Source: Paramacrobiotus metropolitanus (taxonomy: Eukaryota > Tardigrada > Eutardigrada > Parachela > Macrobiotidae). From it: a stretch of DNA of 64,000 nucleotides. The notes under the pieces are model-generated. The model did not search any database and was not told the origin of the DNA. It saw nothing but the letters and a program-made list of their open reading frames with translations. Each line of letters starts with the position of its first letter. Position 1 is the first letter of the stretch. The translations under genes were made by a program, and so were the position numbers. The DNA is taken from assembly GCF_019649055.1 (NCBI RefSeq), contig NW_026570235.1, positions 310,001-374,000 of the forward strand, given 5' to 3'. This document shows positions 38,701 through 53,700 of this stretch, piece after piece.

Positions 38701-41700
38701 CAGAAACTGTCCAAAAATGTTCTAAGTATTAATAATTGATGCTCGTGTTGAAAGAAGAAAAGAAACAGTGGGCCACTAAGCAGGTCACAGAGAAAAATCA
38801 AATTTGGACGATTAGTGATATTGCATAGAACTACTCCTTGAAAAGCTGCTTCAAGTTTCAGCTGCGATTTCATATTGTCAATGATATAATTTATGAAAAA
38901 TCTAGGATTTTGTCCTCGTATTTACATTTGCTGTACAATCACTCTCTAATGATGGCTTTGTAAATTATGCTAATTTTTATAGGTTTAATATTGACCAGTG
39001 CCGTGTTTGATCGGGAAGCTCAGGAGCATTACTGGTTGAAGATTCTGGCGAAAGATTCGGCTGCTGTGCCAAAATATTCCGTCCTACATTGTTACGTGAA
39101 AATCGGTGATACGAATGACAACAATCCCATGACAGCCGAGCCGATCTATTATACCAGTGTACCAGAAAACAGCCCACCCGATACGGTGGTGGCCACGCTG
39201 GATGCCTTTGATTTAGATTCCACCAGTTCACAATTAACCTACAAGATCACAGCCGGCAATCCCCAGGGATTTTTTACTATTCAAGAAAAAACCGGTATGT
39301 TACGATTATTTGCTAGTCCCTTGTGTCACATGGTCGATTGAGTTGGGTGTACGGTTTGCAAAGAGGATGTTAATTTGAGAATGTCATGTAGGGATTATTC
39401 GAACAACGAACAGGAAATTTGATCGTGAGACCCAGGCTGAACACACGCTGGAGGTTAGCATTGCGGGGCTTTTCTGCAATACACGCACCAGACGTATTCC
39501 TGACTATCAGTGTCGCATTGTACGGTATTTTGTTTCGGCAGATCACCATCAGCGACAACGGTGAACCGACAGCGCTGCAGTCCACAACTTTTGTTGTGGT
39601 GACGGTACAGGATGTCCAGGATTCGTCTGTTTCTGTAAGAAAATAACTGCTTTGAGAAAATGAATACTAAAACTGCCTGCTCAAACCGCGGAGTGCAAGT
39701 AAAATATATACATTTAGGGCGCACATACAACTAATTATATTTTGACCATTTTCATGAACTGTTTAATAAAGCGCACATGATATGTGGGTGCTGACTGTGT
39801 TCCTTGAAAGAATGAGGAAATTAACTTTTTGTTATTCTATATTGTATTGCAGTTCCTTAAAGAACATGTGCAGAGATACGTAGTCCCAGCTTGGAAGCCA
39901 CCGAAAGCGCTGCCATTATTTCGAGTAATCGCTTTCGACACTGACATCGGAAACAACGCAGAGATTCGATTTTCGCTCACCGGGAAGAAAGTGGAAAATG
40001 AACGCTATCGCATTGACACTCAAACTGGGGAAGTATTTGCTGCGCAGCCCCTGAATGTTGGCGAAGATTATAATGTGGTGGTAAGTTTTTTTACAAAAAA
40101 TATAGTTTCTGTAACATATGCTGCAATAATTGAAGTAATTCACTTTAAAGGTCAAAGCGTCTGATCCCGAAGATTCTGCCCAAAAGAAAACACTTCGAGT
40201 TGTACTGGAAGCTTCAGCTATTCCTGGCTCTACTACAAAACCACCGCAGGTCACACCGACTACTGCTTCTGTGACTGTGTCCGAAACCAGTGCTGTTGGG
40301 CATTTGGTGCATTTACTGGAAGCCGAAGATCCAGATGGAGATATGTTGTGGTATTACATAGTCGGTAAGTTCAGCATGCTGACGGCTTGTTTGCTTAACG
40401 TTGTTAAAAGTTATTGATAAAATTATTCTCGATTAATTGATTTTGTCAGGAGAGAAACTTAACCGCAGGGCAGTTTAGCGGGCATGGATGTCTATAAACT
40501 ATGAGCATACCAGTTCAATGCAAATTTCCATGAGATGACCATCTTATTGGTGCTGTATAAGATGCACAAATAATAAGATAACGAAGACTTATAGAGGCAA
40601 TTTCTTTTATATACCGTTTGTTTTTATCGAATGCCATATAAATCGCTTGTATTTGATCAAGAAAGTTTGCACAACGTTGTATGTTGATTGCGGTTTCTTG
40701 TGTAGGTGGTGATCCCGAGAAGCAGTTCCACATCGGCCCCAACATGGGCAATTTAATCGTAGCCCGTCCGCTCGACTGGGAAGCCCATCGAAATTACACT
40801 CTAACAATTAATGTAACGGATGGTGTGCATTTTGTCTCAACTGTTCTCCTCGTCAAGATTGCCGATGTCAACGAACACCGCCCCCAGTTTATTAAACGCT
40901 CTTTTATCGCCTCCGTCCCGGAGAATGCCAGCCCGGGCAGCGAAGTGGTGCGTGTGGCCGCTTCGGACCAGGACGAGGAGCAACGCCTGCTATACAGTAT
41001 ACATGCCACCGGCAGTCCGGTCAGTGCCGGCAAATTTCATATTGACGAACACACCGGGGTGATCACGACAGCGGAAGCACTGGACAGAGAGACCGTCGCC
41101 CAGCACATCCTGACGGTAATGGTCAAGGATCGCGGGGCACAGTCGCGTGGCGATTTAGCTAAAGTTCTCATCAATGTCATTGACCTGAATGATCACGCTC
41201 CAGTATTCACGGAAGTCAGTCAGCCTGTTGTGGTGCAGAGAGGCTTACCAGCCGGCGCCACCGTCCTGACAATGCGGGCATCCGACCGCGACACGGGTCT
41301 CAATGCAGAGGTCACCTACAGTCTCACGGCATCACAGTCACTGCTGGAAATCGACGCCCTCACTGGTGATGTTCGACTACTGCAGAATGCCGAAAAATTG
41401 GGAAGTGATGAATTAGCTGTTAAGATAGTAGCGAGCGATAAGGGTATCCCCCCGTTGAAGACGGAAGCGCTTGTTCTAGTTAAACTGGCCGACGAAAATG
41501 CACTTGCACCGTTCGGATTTCCTCAGCGTGAACGAATGACCTTTATTGCGGAAAACGCGCCAGCTGGAACATTCGTGGCTGTCGTGGCCGTTGGGGTGCA
41601 GTCATTCGTAACATACCAACTCTCGGACCGTGGCAATGGGGATAAAAATGCCTTTATGGTCGATCCGTCGTCCGGACTGGTCACTACCAGCATGCCGTTG

Positions 41701-44700
41701 GATTATGAGAAACAACGCTCGTATGTCATTAATGTCATGGCCGTAAATCGGCATTACGAAACCGCAACATGCACCGTGTCCGTTTTCGTCAAAGACTTAA
41801 ATGGTAAGGTTGGCGTCTTACGTTGGAGTAAAAGTGCGATCTAAATGAGTTCTGGCATTAAAAGGCTCATAATAATATTATCAGGTGCATATGTCCACTT
41901 AATGGAGATAAATGGCGCGTAGGAAGCTAATCAAAATGCAGAAATTTGACATCGGTTACATAAATTACTTTTCACTGAGAATAGCATCAGTAAAGCATGA
42001 AATTTTATAAGAGTGAACATATATTACAATTTATTATTTTGACATCAATGCGAGAACCATGTTCGATGTTTTATATTTGTCGAATTATTGCCGCCATGCT
42101 GCTTAGAAATTATGATAAGTACATTTCGTCAATTAAGTTGGCAAACATACCTTTCCCGAGCAATAAATCATGTATTTTTAAATATAGGCAGTAATATGCA
42201 GAAATACCGGTCGTATTACATGAAAATAAAATAAAGTTGTTTATAAATTGCATAATTAGCGGTTTCCAGATAAATTTAAAAAAAAATTTTTCTGGGTATG
42301 ATATGAAAATTTGAATTATTTTTTTTGTGTATTTGCAATCTTAGTCTATTATCTTACAGCAGTAAACCATACGAAATTAATAACGATGTCATTATATTTG
42401 TAGACAACGCACCCAGAATGAATTTCACGAGCTTGATTGGTTCCGTTAGCGAGGCATCACCTGTCGGCTCTTCCGTTCTGGATCCATCGGGTCGACCGTT
42501 GATCCTAGCGGCATGGGATGCTGATAACGGTGTGAATAGCCTGTTATTTTTTGAAGTTCTTCAACCGGAAATTAGTCAGTACTTTGAAGTGCTGTCCAGC
42601 GGAAGTGTTCGTTTGCGTAGTCAGATTGATTACGAGAAGCACCGGCAGTTCCAGTTTCTGGTACGTGTATCCGACGCCGGCCGGCCTCGCCTGTCATCCG
42701 ACCAGTCGACACAACTGACTATCAACGTCATCAATGTCAACGACTGCCCGCCGGTGTTCACGGCTGACGAATATAACTTCACCTTGACCATCCCTGTTTA
42801 TCCAGCCATGCATGTCGGACGCGTGACCGCCGAGGATGCCGATCTGATCAACAGTACACTGACGTACAAAATCATCGCCGGAAACCCCAACCGTACCTTT
42901 ACACTGCATCCCGCCAAGGGCGATCTGCAGCTGAACAACCACTCGCTGGATGTCAGTGCGGGAGAAGTGCGCTCGTTAACGGTGCAAGTGTCCGATGGAC
43001 TGCACACTGCCACCGCCAAGGTTTTCGTGACATTTACCGAAGTGGAAAATAAAGTTCTCAAATTTTCACAAGCCAAATATACGGCAACTATCAAAGAGAA
43101 CGACGAAGGGGGAAAGGAAGTGTTTGTTCCCAAATTAAATGGGCGCTTTTTGGGGGAAAATATCCGGTATGAAATGATGACTGAAAATCCCTGGACAGTC
43201 GTCGATTCGTTGACGGGGGCTGTGATGACCACAAATGTTTCGCTCGATCGGGAGCAGACGAAAACGATAACGCTTGTTATGGAAGCTGTCAGCTTTGCCG
43301 AGGCAACAAAACAAAAAGCGCGCACGGAAATCGAATTCACTGTGCTGGATGTAAACGATAATCCGCCCAAATTTAACGATTCTGTTTACGTTATGGCTGT
43401 ACCGGTTTACGGCAAACAAGGATTAATTGTGGGCAAGGTGATTATTGCCTGAACCTATCACGATTTAAACGTCAATAATAAAATAACAGTTACGCGGTAA
43501 ACTTTTTAGCTGATTTATAATAATTTCATTATGCTTTTTAGGTGACCGCAACCGATGCGGACGAGGGGAAGAACGGTGTTATAAGTTACGCAGTGATTTC
43601 ATACCAACCGTTAATATCAATAAACTCTTCCACCGGCGATGTGAGTTTGGCGAGGGATTTGACCGAACAAGAGTTAACACAGGAATTTTCGTATACAATC
43701 CGTGCGAGCGACAGTGGTAACATCAGCCTGCATTCCGACGCCACCGTTCTCCTTCGCATCGTGGCGGATACGGTGCCCCTTTTCCCGCAAAATACGTACC
43801 GCACGAGTGTCTCGGAAGCCGCCGAAGTCGGGACACCGCTTCTTACTGTCAGTGCGACTTATGCCAGCTTGGTCAACACGTCCCGGGACATCGTCTACAC
43901 TATCATGGAGGGCGACCGCTTCAATAATTTTGACATTGATTTCACGACAGGTATCAATATTGACGATATGAGTAGTGAGCTAACGGAAATATGATAGCGC
44001 CGGTAATTACAGGAGTGATTCGTCTGCTGGAGCCGGTTGACTTCGAACTGCAGAAACAGTTTACGCTGCGTGTACGTGCCATGGATCCGGCCAAATGGGA
44101 AACTTTATACTCGGATATTGTGGTATTTGTTGACATTCTCGACGCCAACGACAATGCCCCCAAAACCAAAGGTATACATGCCATACATCAATCAAAGAGT
44201 TATGTTGCGTAATGTTTGTTTTGGTCGAATGAGATGGATTTCTGTCATCTTGCCGACTCTTGCGAAATTTGTTTCATAAAATGATTCATTCTACTATACC
44301 TGATACAATGCAAAAATGAGCCATAATTAACGTGTACAGTAAACATTAAGAACCAAAAAAAATTTTAGTTTCTTAATATATCGGACTAATATAATTTACC
44401 GAATTTTTTTAATGAGAAATATTTCTCAAACATTAATCAGATACTACAGTGGTAATGAAATAATGGTTTTTAGATGGAGTGACCTTTCAAACAATCAAAC
44501 TAGCCGAGACTACACCACGGGAAACAGAAATCTATCAGCTTCTGGCATCGGATGCCGATAGCGGCGAAAACGCGGAACTCCACTTCAGCCTGCAATGGTC
44601 GGAAGACGCTGCACGTGAAACCGTAAGCCGTATTCGCAACCGGAAATCCGATGAAGATGTGTTTTTCCGATGCGGCATCAAGAAGGGCCTTAGCGGTGCG

Positions 44701-47700
44701 GAGGAGTTCAAAGCCGGCGATTATTTCCAGATTGATTCCACTAGCGGCAAAGTGTATCTGATTAACGAACTGGATCGCGAGATGATTGACCAACTTGACC
44801 TGACGATAATCGTATCAGATGCCGGCCATCCTCGCCGCAGCTCAGCCATGACCCTGCGCGTCGTAGTGAAAGGTGAGATACAAGTGACTAAATAAACTTG
44901 TTTATCGGTAAGGAAAGTCCAACCGGCCTCTTGAGGGTTGTTTGCTCCTTTAACAGACATCAACGACGTTGCGCCGTGCTTTACCGACTCATCTTACGAT
45001 TTTGTGGTGAGCGATGAGATATTTCCGGGAAAGTTCATTGGCGGTGTGGTTACCGTTGATCATGATGCTGAATCCGATATGCAGTATAGCATTGTTGATG
45101 GAAATGGAGATGAGCTGTTCACCATCGACAGACAAGGTACTAAACTCTTTTGCTAATAAAACATCATTGGCCGAAGGCATTTGTGAAAATCTAAAAGTAT
45201 TGTAGTTAAATTTGCCTGAAGATGACGTCATCATTCTTGAATTTTTATATGATTTGCTTCGAAAATACATATATACTCGTAGACACATGCAAAACAAAGC
45301 CCATAATCTTCAGAATAAAAAACAGCATAATGGTAACAGAGTGGTTCTTTAGGAATAGTTGCGTTTTCCTCTGGAGCAACGGGTTTCCTGTGGAGTTCTG
45401 CCCAGCTGAATATTTCCGCGTCGGACGGTGTACATGTCGCGTATACTCAGGTGAACATTCTTCCGGTCATTTCCAATCGTCATTCGCCAAAGTTTGATTG
45501 GCCATTCTATGCATTAACTACTGCCGAAAATGCTCCACTGGGCAGTGTCATCGGCGCGGTTCGGGCCAGTGATTTAGACGCTGGACGCAATGGTCAGCTG
45601 CGATACTCCATTGTGGAAGATGTGTATGACGATCGTTTTGTTGTTGACGCCGAGAGCGGTGTCATTTCCGTGGCTGGTAATTTAGATCGTGAGCGTCAAG
45701 CTGATTACCTATTCTGGATTCAGGCGGTAGATTTGGGCGGATTACGGGACTTTTGTCAAGTCAACATAACTCTCACTGGTACTTAACCGCAATTTTTAAA
45801 TTTATCTCTGCTAAGCTTCAACACAACCACCTCTTTCTACGTGGCCCAGTAAATAGTAACTGATTGATTAATTGGTGTTGCAGATATGAACGATAAAGCG
45901 CCAGTCTTTGCTAAGAAGATTTACACTGTCACTGTCTTCGATAACCTTGCTGCTGATGCAGCCATACTGAAGGTGATTGGTGAAAACGATTGCTCAAATA
46001 TGACAGCGCTAAGAATTGTTTTTTTCATGAAGGTTGAGGCGACGGATCGAGATCTTGGACAGAATGGTTCCGTTGTGTATAGCATCAGTTTAGAGAATTC
46101 CAGACATTTTAATTTATTTTACATCGACTCCCGAACTGGCATAATTAAACTGAAGAAACCTTTTGGCACCGGTAAGGCACGCAACAGAAATTATCATATC
46201 ATACATTTTTTACGAAGACAATTTAAGACATGCCGAACGAAGTGTCGGATCCGTATTAAATGAATTGACAGTGTTCACAGTGACACTGTCACCTCCATCC
46301 ATTTATCAAATGTGTAATTATTTTTATGTTTGTACGAAGTATATGTATATACACGTGCTGCATGATTTAAAATTTAATCGAAGATATGGTTATGCAGTTA
46401 AACTCGCGAAAACAAAAATTAGCGTTGCATGTGTTGCACCTAATTTATTTATTGCAGAATTCCCAAACGAGAAGTTGTCCTTTTTCGTCGATGCATCGGA
46501 TGAAGGGAGCCCATTGCAGTGGTCTTCAGTGGCTGTCGAAATTTTCGTGGTGGATAACACCAACATTCTGCCAGAGTTCGACCAGTTGCTGTATCTTTTC
46601 AGTATCCACGAGAACGCTCCAATGAACACAACTCTGCTGACCGTGAGACTGAAACAACCAAAGCCAGTCATTTTTACCGTGATATCCCCGTCGGCGTTAA
46701 ACCAAACTGAACTGCCGTTTTCCATTCGCCAAGACGGCCGTCTCGTTGTGTCTAAAGAACTGGACTTTGAAGCGCAGAACAAGTATCGCTTTTTCGTGCA
46801 GGCGACGTTCAAAGACAATCCGCTGTTGGTCAGCCATGTCGAGCTTCAGGTCCGTATTAACGATGAGAATGACAATGCGCCCGTGTTTTTCGCCGATAAG
46901 GTCACCGTCCAGACGCCGGAGAACTACACCGCTCCGGTCCGATTAATTCCCATTTCGGCGTATGATTTGGATTATGGGCAGAATGCGATGATACGCTACG
47001 AACTAGTCAACGCGTCACACTTGCCAGTTGCGTTAGATCCAAAATCCGGATGGTTGACGCTGGAAAGGACGATAGATCGAGAGATGGACAGCAAAATTGT
47101 TGTGAAAGTTATGGCAGTGGACAGTGGCGTACCGGCTCTCAGTTCGACAATGATTGTGGAAATTGATGTAAGCCTCTGCAAAGCATTTTTCGTTTCTGCC
47201 GTTACAGTCGAATCACCGTACGGTCCGTACCACAACCTGTACACCAACCACCTGTACAAAGTTCCGTGCTAAAGTCATGTGTGCTTAAAGGCTTTGATAA
47301 TCTTTTAGTACTGTACAGCCATACAATGTTTCTGCCTTTTCGAAGCAAGTGGCAGTTATATGAATTCCCTTTCCAGGTTCTGGATATTAACGACAATCCA
47401 CCGTATTTCCCAGTGACCCACACTCAGGCTAGCGTCAAAGAGGAATTCGTTCCGGATATTCCCATTGTGGCTGTGCGAGCCACGGATTTGGATCAGACTG
47501 CGGCGTTGGAGTATTACATTACCAAAGGCGATCCTTCTCGGCATTTTGTCATCAATTCCAAAGGGGAAGTATCGGTAGTGGCCGCACTGGATCGTGAAGA
47601 AAAAAGCTCATATGATTTGACGCTTGTTGCCACTGACGGCTTGGGAACAGCAACCACGCAATTGCACATTGATGTTCTGGATATTAATGACAATACCCCT

Positions 47701-50700
47701 ATATGCACCAAGGTATACATTTACCGTAGTTGCGGAATGGCAGCAAGTAATGATTTACTAAAGCTTCCGAAAAACTGCGTAATAATTTTTCTTGGTCATA
47801 GCTAAAAGAACCAAAGTCTATGATGTTTAATTTCGATTTTTTGAAGGATAATTTTGAAGTGATACCTTATAGTAGATGATTACAGCGGGCTTACTCATTT
47901 TTCTGTAGTCCTCCTTCCATGAAATCTTACCGGAAGATATGGACGTCGGCCACATCGTTCTCCGCATGCAAGCCACTGATGAAGACATCCGCAACGAAAT
48001 CGAGTACGTCATTGTGGGCGACAATTCCGACGATTTCACCATGGACCGCGCAACCGGTCTGCTGCGCATTAAGCAACATCTGGATCGCGAGACTACCGAT
48101 CGCTACGCTCTGCTGGGTATCGCTTCCGACGAGGACGGTCGCTCCTGTTCAGCCAGCATAGAAATCGTCGTGACCGATGTCAACGACAACGCTCCGTCAT
48201 TTCCGGACAATCTTACGGTCGCTGTCTCTGAGAGTACCGCACCGGGCACTCTGTTGTATCGCCTCAAGGCCCGCGATCGTGATCTGGGTATGAATCGCCT
48301 TGTCAAATACGCATTCCTTCCTAACGACCAAGAAAGCGAAGATAACATCAAACTATTTTCTTTAAACGAAACCAACGGGTTCATTCATCTCACTGGTGCG
48401 GTTGATCGCGAGACAACGCCGCGCTACGATCTGCGCTTCCGAGCAAAAGATGCCGGCTCACCCTCGCTGTGGAGCATGGTGAACCTCAAAGTGTTTGTGC
48501 AAAATGTCCGCGATGATCCACCAAAGTTTTCCGAAGCGCAGTACCAGTTCAACGTACCGGAGAACACTCGAATCGGAAGCAAGGTCGGTCAAGTGGAAGC
48601 GACCAGCCTGGATGATGCTGTGCGCGGTGACCTTTACTATCGCATCACGGATGGCAACCAGTTGGGCGTCTTTGATGTCGACGGTCGGAATGGGGAGATG
48701 GTATTACTGAAGGAGCTGGATTTCGAGAAGCAACCGGAGTTCATCGTGTTCTTGGAAGCACATGATTCCAGCGAACCACCTTTGGTTGGAATTACACAGG
48801 TGTTGATCCATGTGACGGACTTCAACGACAACCCACCGATATTCTTGCAAAGTAAGTCAGGCCGGGTGTGGTGGTGGTGGTTAAACATTAAGGAACAGTG
48901 GCATATTCCGACGTTAAATACCGCATTTTTCCAGTCTTTCAGATTTTGCTTAATTTTTGCAGATCAATATGTCGTTAAAATATCAGAAGATGTGGACGTT
49001 GGAGCGCAGGTCATCCAGGTCACTGCCAATGATGTCGACACGAAGGAAAACGGAAAAGTCAGTTACATGTTTCCCGAAAACAGCACGTATCCTTTCCATC
49101 TTGATCCGGAAACTGGTTGGGTCACCGTCGCATCCGCACTGGACCGGGAGCAGGCAAGACATTCTGAACTCAAGAGATGAAGGATTGATTTTATTGACCT
49201 TACATATTTTGCAGAATTTGGTCTTCCTGTTGACTGTTAAAGCTATTGATAGTGGTACACCGGCTCTTTCAGCACTTACTACTGTGGAAATTGCCCTTTT
49301 GGACGTCAATGATTGCCCGCCACAGTTTAGTCAACCAAACTACACGGCAGTTTTACAGGTACCTGAGTGACCCTAAACATTTTGGCTAGTACGTACTTTG
49401 GTTGGGTGTATTTTTACATAAATTACGGTGTGGGCTGTTTCTAACTCTTGTCTTGTTCTCCTTTGTCTTGTGCTGCGTGAAGGCTGTGGCTAATATGTCA
49501 CAAGTAAGTTACTACGTAACTCGATTAGTGTTGTTTTCTTTCATTGTATAACTTCGAGGAGCAAAAGAACCGAACTCACAAGCCACGTTCCTTCCTGGCA
49601 AAACGATTTTTAGTAACTAAGAGTTTTGAATTATTTCATAGTTCTCGTTCGCACAGACGCGTGTTTATAGATACACATAAAGGCAAAGTGCTGGTTATAA
49701 AGATTGCGATCATGGATAGTTCCTGTACAGTTGCTTTGTTAAAACTCATTTCAACTCTACTGGGCGTTTATCTTACAGGAGAAGAGACCAGGTGGCTTTA
49801 CAATTCTTCGTTTCGATCTGAATGACGCCGACTTGGATCCGAATGGCCAACCGTTTGCGTTAGAAATAACTGCTGGTAACGACGAAGGCCTTTTCCAAGT
49901 GACCTCTAGCGATCTGTCACTCCGCACCACTCGCCCTCTTCTCGACCGGCGACATTCGGAATTCAACTTGACCATCACTGCCACCGACAACGGAAGTCCC
50001 TCGATGAATGCGTCCACATGGATTACAATCCGCATCGTCGAGGAAAGCCAGTTCCCGCCCAAAATCAACCCCACCCAGATCTCCGTTCTGTCCACGAATG
50101 GTAAATTTGCGGGTGGTGTCATTGGTCGGATTGCGGCAACGGATGCGGATATCTATGATCTGCTTAACTACGACATTGCTTCACCGGAACTGAAGACGTA
50201 TTTCGACATGGACGCGCTACAGGGTAATATCATCGCTAAAGCCGGCGTCGTGCCAGGACTGTACGATTTGAATGTCTCGGTGACGGATGGACGCTTCACG
50301 ACATTCGAAAAAATCCCGATCTCTGTCATGGATGTGAACAATGAAATGCTAGACAGCGGTGTCACCGTGCAGCTGGATGATGTGTCAGTGGAGGAATTTG
50401 TTAGCACGTACAAACGGGATTTCATCCGAGCGGTGAGGCAACTGTTCGGGCTGCGACGCAATAAGGATGTCCACATTATCAGTGTGCAGCCGTACGAGGT
50501 CAACGATCTGGACCGGAAGAAACGGGACATCAGGGATTTCAGTGAATCCGTGCAGGTGTTGTTTGCACTGTCAAAAGGGAAAAACGGAGACGGCTATATC
50601 GAGGCTGAGGAAGTGCGCGGGACGTTGCAAACACAGCAAAGCACTTTTGAAAATCTGATGGATCTGAAGGGTGTTCGGGTGGTGCCGAAATTATGCGCGG

Positions 50701-53700
50701 CGGATACATGCGTGTTTGGCCAGTGCCAGGAGAATTTAAGGTTACTCGATCATTCCCAAGCGCAATATGTTTCGGTCACCGGCAGTAATGGCCAGTCGTA
50801 TGTCTATCCTCGACATGAATGGAGTTATCGCTGTGTTTGTCAATCTGGTTACAGCGGTAAGTGTGACAAAACCGTAGAACGTGGGCTTGCATTTACCTCG
50901 AGTCTCGGCGGTCTAAATTGAAGTAGATTTGAACTTTTGATTTTTCGGTTTTAGGTCTGCGATGTGAGCGCCCGTTCGACGAATGCGCTACTAAAGCATG
51001 TACTGCGCCTAAAGAATGTGTGTCCATGGGTAATGGTGAAACAAAGTGTTTATGTCCGAACGGCAAAGAAGGTCTGAAGTGTGATCAGCGTTCGCCTTTC
51101 GGCGAATATGGCAAGTTGATCTTTTGTGCAACTAAATTCTCCCAGAAAGTAATTATAAAAAATTATTCTTTAGATGACGAAGCGATTACATACAGTGGTA
51201 ACAGTTATGCCTGGTACGATCTGCAAAAACCCATTGAGCGACACTTGAGCTTGTCTATGAAGTTCAAAACGAGGTTCGATTTCGGCAATCTGATGTACGT
51301 CGCTGGCCGGCTGGACTACAGCATATTGGAGGTGCGTACTACATAGTTGTATTATCAGAAAAGGTTACGAAGCCAAAAGCAGTTAAACGTAATGATTTTC
51401 TATTGAATTTTTTTAGATCAAGAGCGGAGTGGTGCAATACCGTTTTGACTGCGGTAGTGGAGAAGGATTAGCTAAACTGGAAGGAATTTATGTTAGCGAT
51501 AATCAGTGGCATGAACTTACAGTCCAACGACATGGGCGTCATGTACGTGCTCTCGTAAAAACTGCATAACAATTTTTAGTAATCATCGCATTCATGCACT
51601 TAATATTTCGCAAAAAAACAGCCACCAGTGGTAGCAATTCTTACGGTAATCTGTTATGTTACCAGGCGGAAATTCGATTGGACGGAAAATTCGTTGCACA
51701 AGCTACCGCTCCCGGGATCAACGACATCCTCAATTTGGAAGGCAACGATGTGTTTTTCGGCGCTGAAGTTCCAGGTCGCTTTTCCGCTGCCAGCGCGCAG
51801 CGTTCTTCGCTGGAAAATATCATTCGGGATGTACGACGCGGCTTCATTGGCTGCATGAAGCGCATCCAGATTAACGGTGTCGAACTGCCCAAAGTCGGTC
51901 GCAACCCGGAAGCCACCCTGATCCAACTGGCCAACATCCGGCACGGTTGTCACATCACCACTGGTGACCTCGGTCCGTGCGCCTCCATGCCTTGCCAGAA
52001 CGGGGCCTTCTGTGAGCCGAATTCGCAGACCGCGTTTGTATGCCGATGTCCGCCGCGTTTCTCCGGGACATTCTGTGAAAACGATTCCAACCCCTGCGCC
52101 AGTCTTCCGTGTCTGCACGGAACGTGCACCAACCGCCCACCCAACGATTTCCACTGCTCGTGCCCGGCTGGATTGACCGGCAAACGGTGCGAATACGGCC
52201 GCTTCTGTAATCCCAATCCATGTAAGAACGGCGGATGTGAGGAGGGCACGATGGGACCGATTTGCCAGTGTCTGCACGGATACGAGGGCACACTGTGCGA
52301 ACGCGATGTCAATGAGTGTCTGCAGTCACCATGTCATAATGGCGGAACATGTGAAAATTTGATGGGCGGTTTTCGCTGCAACTGCTCCGTACAGTTCCGC
52401 GGTACCATGTGCGAAGAGTCGGTGTTTATTCCCAACATCACCCGCGGCGTTATCGCTGGTTGGACATGGATTGAGATCCTTATTGTCATTGGTATCGTTT
52501 TTCTCGTAACGCTGCTGGGTGTACTGTTAGTGTTATGCCGCAAACGCTTCCGTAAACGGCGTGCCACCGGACTGGAGTATCAGTTTTCCCAAGACTCAAC
52601 CGGCTCGCCCACAACGCATACGATTAACAATGATATCAGCCGGTTGAAGCTGTGCAATAACCGGGTGGCTGCCGAAGATACGCTGCTAAAGCGAGGAAGT
52701 AAGATTTCGAATTTAGAAGCTGCGGAAGCGCGGCAGCCGATGCTGATAAACGAGCATGGCTCGGTACGAGGTAGTGGGACAAGAAATCGGCCTCCATTCC
52801 GCCCGATGACCCCGCCACCACCATCACATTCGGCAACATCGTCGGAAACAGCTTCGTTGCACCGACGCAGCAATATGTTTGATGGGGATGATGAGCGTAA
52901 GCGACACTCGAAAGGTTTTGTAGTGGATATGCCCAACGCAAAAAACACTCTTTCAGGTATGTATAGCTTATTTAAATGTTAATAATACCTCGCATTATGG
53001 TGTGATACTTTACATAAATTAAGTTCTGTCTAATTCGGTTTCCGGTGTTTTTGGCTTTTGTATTTGATGTTCTGCTGAAACAGTAACAAACTTTTTTATT
53101 ACAGCAAACAATTTCCGGAATATTGCCAAAAATAAGAAAGAAAGTTCATCTACAATTAACCGAGCATCCAGTGCAACATCACCGATGATCAGCGACGAAG
53201 ACGATCATGCAGGTAAATTAAAGTGACCTCTCCGTAAAACCATGTTCGTCTATCTTTTCGTGGGGATTTCATTTCATTGGTCTGACTGTTCTGTCCCTTT
53301 TGCACAGTTTCTTCATTGAACGATGACCGAAAAGGTAGCGTTCTCACTCACTTTGTCTTTTATGTGTAATGTTAGCTTTCGGTTAAAGTTTGAATTCATT
53401 GTGGTGTCTGTAGATCTTCTATGGGATCCGACCGGCACTACACTGGAAGCAGGCGATTCAAGCGCTGCAACAGCCACTGTTTCCGCGGACGGCCCAGACG
53501 GATCATCGTCCATCCATAATGAACTGCTGGGCGACGATGAACTAAGCGAGAGTGACTGCTTCGAAGTGGCGGATTTCGTGGAAGACGAAGCCGACGAGAC
53601 GGCGGCCTTCCTGTCTCCCATTCAGCCACCGACACAATTCCGCGATTTACTGCAGAAACGCATGCACTTGCCCGATGACGACTACGTACTGCCGCTGAGC

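Noticed and set aside
52334-52948. Long minus-strand frames opposite the cadherin EGF and tail exons
   Set aside because: Mirror frames of a GC-rich coding exon; the + strand product is clearly conserved.
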